In this document: piece after piece, positions 61,375 to 64,000 of the stretch
Position numbering within the stretch: the stretch's first letter is position 1
Layout of the letters: the number at the start of each line of letters is the position of its first letter
Assembly: GCF_005491425.1 (NCBI RefSeq)
Contig: NZ_CP028083.1
Span: forward strand, 2,194,001-2,258,000
Origin: Lysinibacillus sp. SGAir0095
Lineage (GTDB): Bacteria; Bacillota; Bacilli; Bacillales_A; Planococcaceae
Length of the DNA: 64,000 bases
Reading direction: 5' to 3'
Program-made: the position numbers and the translations under genes
Notes under the pieces: generated by a model
Databases searched by the model: none
The model's input: only the letters and a program-made list of their open reading frames with translations
Told to the model about the DNA's origin: nothing

Positions 61375-63410
61375 GCCTTTTGCTCCTCTCCATAGAGATG
61401 ACATGAAACCGTATGACCATTTGAAATGGCTTTTAGTTCAGGTTTTTGTTGTTTACAAATATCCATAGCTGCTGGACATCGTGTATGGAATTTGCAACCG
61501 GATGGTGGATTGGATGGACTTGGTACTTCACCGCTTAATATAATTCGATCCGGTTCGATTTCTGGGTTCGGAATTGGCACAGCTGAAATCAATGCTTGAG
61601 AATAAGGGTGTAAAGGCTCCTCAAATAACGTATCGGAATCCGTTACTTCAACAATTTCACCAAGATACATCACAGCAATCCGATCGGAAATGTATTTGAC
61701 CACATTCAAATCATGAGAGATGAATAAATAGGATAATCCCAATTTTAGTTGAAGGTCTTTTAATAGATTTAAAATTTGCGCTTGAACGGAAACATCTAAT
61801 GCCGATACAGCCTCATCACAAATTAAGAGGTCAGGTTCTGTTGCCAAAGCTCTAGCAATACCAATTCTTTGACGTTGTCCCCCTGAGAATTGATGTGGAA
61901 ATTTATGCATATCATTTTTCGATAATCCAACGATTTCAAGGAGTTCTCCTACCCGTTGACGTTTAGCAACTCCTTTTGCTAAATTGTGAACTTCTAAAGG
62001 TTCACCAATAATATCTAATATTGTCATTCTTGGATTTAACGAACTATAAGGATCTTGGAAAACAAATTGAATACGTTTTCTTATCGCTTTTTTATCTTTT
62101 CGATTCGAGCTTGATAGCTGTTTTCCGTCAAAACTTACAGCACCATTCGTTGATTCAATTAGCCCTGTTATTAAACGCCCCACCGTTGACTTCCCGCAGC
62201 CCGATTCTCCAACAAGCCCCAGAACTTCGCCTTTATGAATATTCAGTGATACCCCATCAACTGCCTTCACATGACCAACAGTTCTAGACAAAATTCCTTT
62301 TGTAATAGGGAAATGTTTTTGCAGGTTATTTACATCTAAGAGCAATTGTTTGTTTACAAGATGTTCATTCACTTCGAAGTTTGAATCTTGTTCTTCAATT
62401 AATGTAGGAATTTCCCTTTTATCTTGCAGACTCGGATCGGCAATCCAGCACTTACTCACTCGATTTTCCCCTAGTTCAAATAGTGGAGGCTCATCAATTT
62501 TACATTTCTCTGAAGCTAGGGGACATCTTGGGTGAAAACGGCAGCCTGATGGTATTTCTCTTAAGCTTGGTACATTCCCTTTAATTGTGAGTAGTCTACG
62601 ATTTTTGTCCGTATCTATTTTGGGAATACTCCTCATGAGTGCCTCAGTATACGGATGTTGTGGTTTTTGGAATAACTCCTTCACATCAGATTGTTCAACA
62701 ACCTGCCCAGCATAGACTACAACCACTTTGTCAGCCATTTCGGCTACAACTCCTAAATCGTGAGTTACTAAAATGATCGCCGTTCCAAATTGTGATTGTA
62801 AATCTTTTAATAACTCCATTATCTGGGCTTGAACGGTTACATCAAGAGCCGTAGTTGGTTCATCAGCGATAATTAAATTAGGTCTGCAGGCAAGCGCAAT
62901 GGCAATCATTACCCTCTGTCTTTGCCCCCCGGAAAGCTGATGGGGATAAGCGTCGATTCTACTTTCTGGATCAGGCAAACCAACTAGTTTTAATAATTCA
63001 AGTGCTCGATCTCGCAGTTCTTGTTTGCTTAAGTCTTCATGAATCTTAATCGTCTCGATAATCTGATCGCCAATGGTGTAAACAGGGTCCAGACATGTCA
63101 TTGGATCCTGAAAAATCATCGCAATCTCGTTTCCTCGAATCTTTCGAATCTCTTCTGTACTTAAATCCTTCAAATTCAAATCGTTAAATAAGATTTTTCC
63201 TGAAGTTACTTCGCCATTACTATCTAATAATCTTAGTATGGATAGCGCAGAAACACTTTTTCCAGATCCTGATTCTCCTACTATCGCAACTGTTTCTCCT
63301 TTTGATATACTAAAGGATACACCATCAACGGCCTCTAAATTGCCAGCCCTCGTTTTGAAAACAGTTTTCATCTCTTCCACTTTTAAAAGTGTATTAGAGT
63401 TTTCGGCCAA
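61371..63410 (-). CDS. Fused dipeptide-type ABC ATPase (DppD-DppF)
   Basis: 679 residues with two ATPase domains in one chain. Domain 1 (about 1-330): GESGSGKSV, LSGGQRQRV, IIADEPTTALDVT. Domain 2 (about 350-679): GESGCGKSTV, FSGGQRQRI, LICDEAVSALDV. Each is followed by the oligopeptide-type C-terminal segment with a possible iron-sulfur knuckle (CRFHPRCPLASEKC and CKFHTRCPAAMDIC). Usually DppD and DppF are separate; GsiA- and YejF-like fusions are known. The start is a TTG with AAAGGGGGAA upstream. Confidence 0.94.
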   Translation of the reverse strand: MAENSNTLLKVEEMKTVFKTRAGNLEAVDGVSFSISKGETVAIVGESGSGKSVSALSILRLLDSNGEVTSGKILFNDLNLKDLSTEEIRKIRGNEIAMIFQDPMTCLDPVYTIGDQIIETIKIHEDLSKQELRDRALELLKLVGLPDPESRIDAYPHQLSGGQRQRVMIAIALACRPNLIIADEPTTALDVTVQAQIMELLKDLQSQFGTAIILVTHDLGVVAEMADKVVVVYAGQVVEQSDVKELFQKPQHPYTEALMRSIPKIDTDKNRRLLTIKGNVPSLREIPSGCRFHPRCPLASEKCKIDEPPLFELGENRVSKCWIADPSLQDKREIPTLIEEQDSNFEVNEHLVNKQLLLDVNNLQKHFPITKGILSRTVGHVKAVDGVSLNIHKGEVLGLVGESGCGKSTVGRLITGLIESTNGAVSFDGKQLSSSNRKDKKAIRKRIQFVFQDPYSSLNPRMTILDIIGEPLEVHNLAKGVAKRQRVGELLEIVGLSKNDMHKFPHQFSGGQRQRIGIARALATEPDLLICDEAVSALDVSVQAQILNLLKDLQLKLGLSYLFISHDLNVVKYISDRIAVMYLGEIVEVTDSDTLFEEPLHPYSQALISAVPIPNPEIEPDRIILSGEVPSPSNPPSGCKFHTRCPAAMDICKQQKPELKAISNGHTVSCHLYGEEQKA

Positions 63411-63444
63411 TCAAATTCCCCCTTTCAAGTGTATTTCATCCCTC

Positions 63445-64000
63445 TTAGTCTAGAGTAAGGCTTGCAAATCTCTCTCTTAGCTTAGTTTTCAATATCTTTC
63501 CTACACCATTTCTAGGAAGTTCATCGATAAACTCGACATGTCGAGGTGTTTTATATTTGGCTAGATTCTTTTGACAATATTGAATTAGTTCTTGCTCGAT
63601 TACATTTGCTTCAGGTTTCTTTACAATACAAGCAAGAATTTCTTCACCCATTCTTTCAGAAGGAATACCGATTACCGCTGCCTCAAGAACTGCCTCATGT
63701 TTGACTAATAATTCTTCTAAATCACGTGGATATACATTAAACCCACCTCGAATAATTAAATCCTTTTTACGATCCACTATATATAAATAACCATCTTCAT
63801 CAACCTTTGCCATATCACCTGTATGAAGCCAACCATTAACTAAAGCCTTTTTTGTCGCTTCTTCATTTTTATAGTAACCAGGTGTGACATTATCACCTTG
63901 AACTAATAATTCACCAACCTCACCAACAGGTACTTCGTGCCCTTGTTCATTGACAATTTTAATAGCTACACCTGGCATTGGAATTCCTACAGAGCCTTCT
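63445..64000 (-). CDS. Acyl-CoA ligase (AMP-forming), C-terminal part, cut by window end
   Basis: The last 185 residues of an ANL-superfamily ligase; the frame stays open to the window edge, so the gene continues beyond it. Visible are GELLVQGDNVTPGYY, GWLHTGDMAKVDEDGYLYI (the YxxxxGD-type adenylate motif), VDRKKDLIIRGGFNVYP (hinge) and the catalytic Lys in RNGVGKILKTKL. It looks like a fatty-acid-type or long-chain acyl-CoA synthetase. As the most upstream gene seen in the operon it would activate the imported acid before hydration and thiolysis. Confidence 0.92.
   Translation of the reverse strand, partial: EGSVGIPMPGVAIKIVNEQGHEVPVGEVGELLVQGDNVTPGYYKNEEATKKALVNGWLHTGDMAKVDEDGYLYIVDRKKDLIIRGGFNVYPRDLEELLVKHEAVLEAAVIGIPSERMGEEILACIVKKPEANVIEQELIQYCQKNLAKYKTPRHVEFIDELPRNGVGKILKTKLRERFASLTLD

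Overview
The window is AT-rich, gene-dense chromosomal DNA of an endospore-forming Gram-positive bacterium (Bacillales). Several things point there: a CotD-type coat protein, two CotX/CotV-domain coat proteins, two YjcZ-type micro-proteins, purine-rich AGGAGG ribosome sites, many TTG/GTG starts, a T-box leader and the ccdA-yneI-ccdC-yneK block. The gene mix resembles the Lysinibacillus/Solibacillus/Planococcaceae side of the order, but that placement is inference. I see no rRNA, tRNA, transposase, phage module or CRISPR array. Many gene starts were set by the ribosome site rather than by the longest open frame; each such choice is stated.

Layout. 0-3.6 kb: the cytochrome c maturation block (ccdA, yneI, ccdC, facing yneK) and a RarD-type permease. 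3.7-11.4 kb: a heterodimeric BmrCD-like multidrug ABC exporter, a transglutaminase-fold protein, and a four-gene padR-DUF2812-ABC operon behind a strong promoter whose spacer and -10 lie inside a 41-bp palindrome. 11.9-20 kb: an esterase, a spore-type cupin, CotD, TelA, an SDR with a lost catalytic triad, a DUF2339 membrane protein and two YjcZ-type genes. 20-24.7 kb: serC, a cation-diffusion exporter, and an archaeal/eukaryal-type proS behind a proline T-box. 24.9-35.9 kb: a coiled-coil protein, MBL hydrolase, chemoreceptor, small proteins, a TetM-like GTPase, a succinate-CoA transferase, an RNase H-fold protein and the CotX/V pair. 36.5-49 kb: a methyltransferase, a YejK-like nucleoid protein, an arsBCR operon, mqo, a lone PD-(D/E)XK nuclease divergent from an EcsC protein, purU, and pabA plus a pabB-pabC fusion. 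49-53 kb: a Tat-exported gluconate-2-dehydrogenase-like pair, a lipoprotein, a micro-protein and a peptidoglycan amidase.

53.1-64 kb is a long leftward operon that leaves the window. In transcription order it encodes an acyl-CoA ligase (cut by the window end), a fused DppD-DppF ATPase, two DppBC-type permeases, a solute-binding lipoprotein, an MBL hydrolase, a FabG-like reductase, a two-subunit MaoC hydratase, a thiolase and a TetR regulator. Together these look like import, CoA activation and thiolytic breakdown of one acyl-containing compound. This is the most interesting block in the window; its substrate cannot be read from the sequence.
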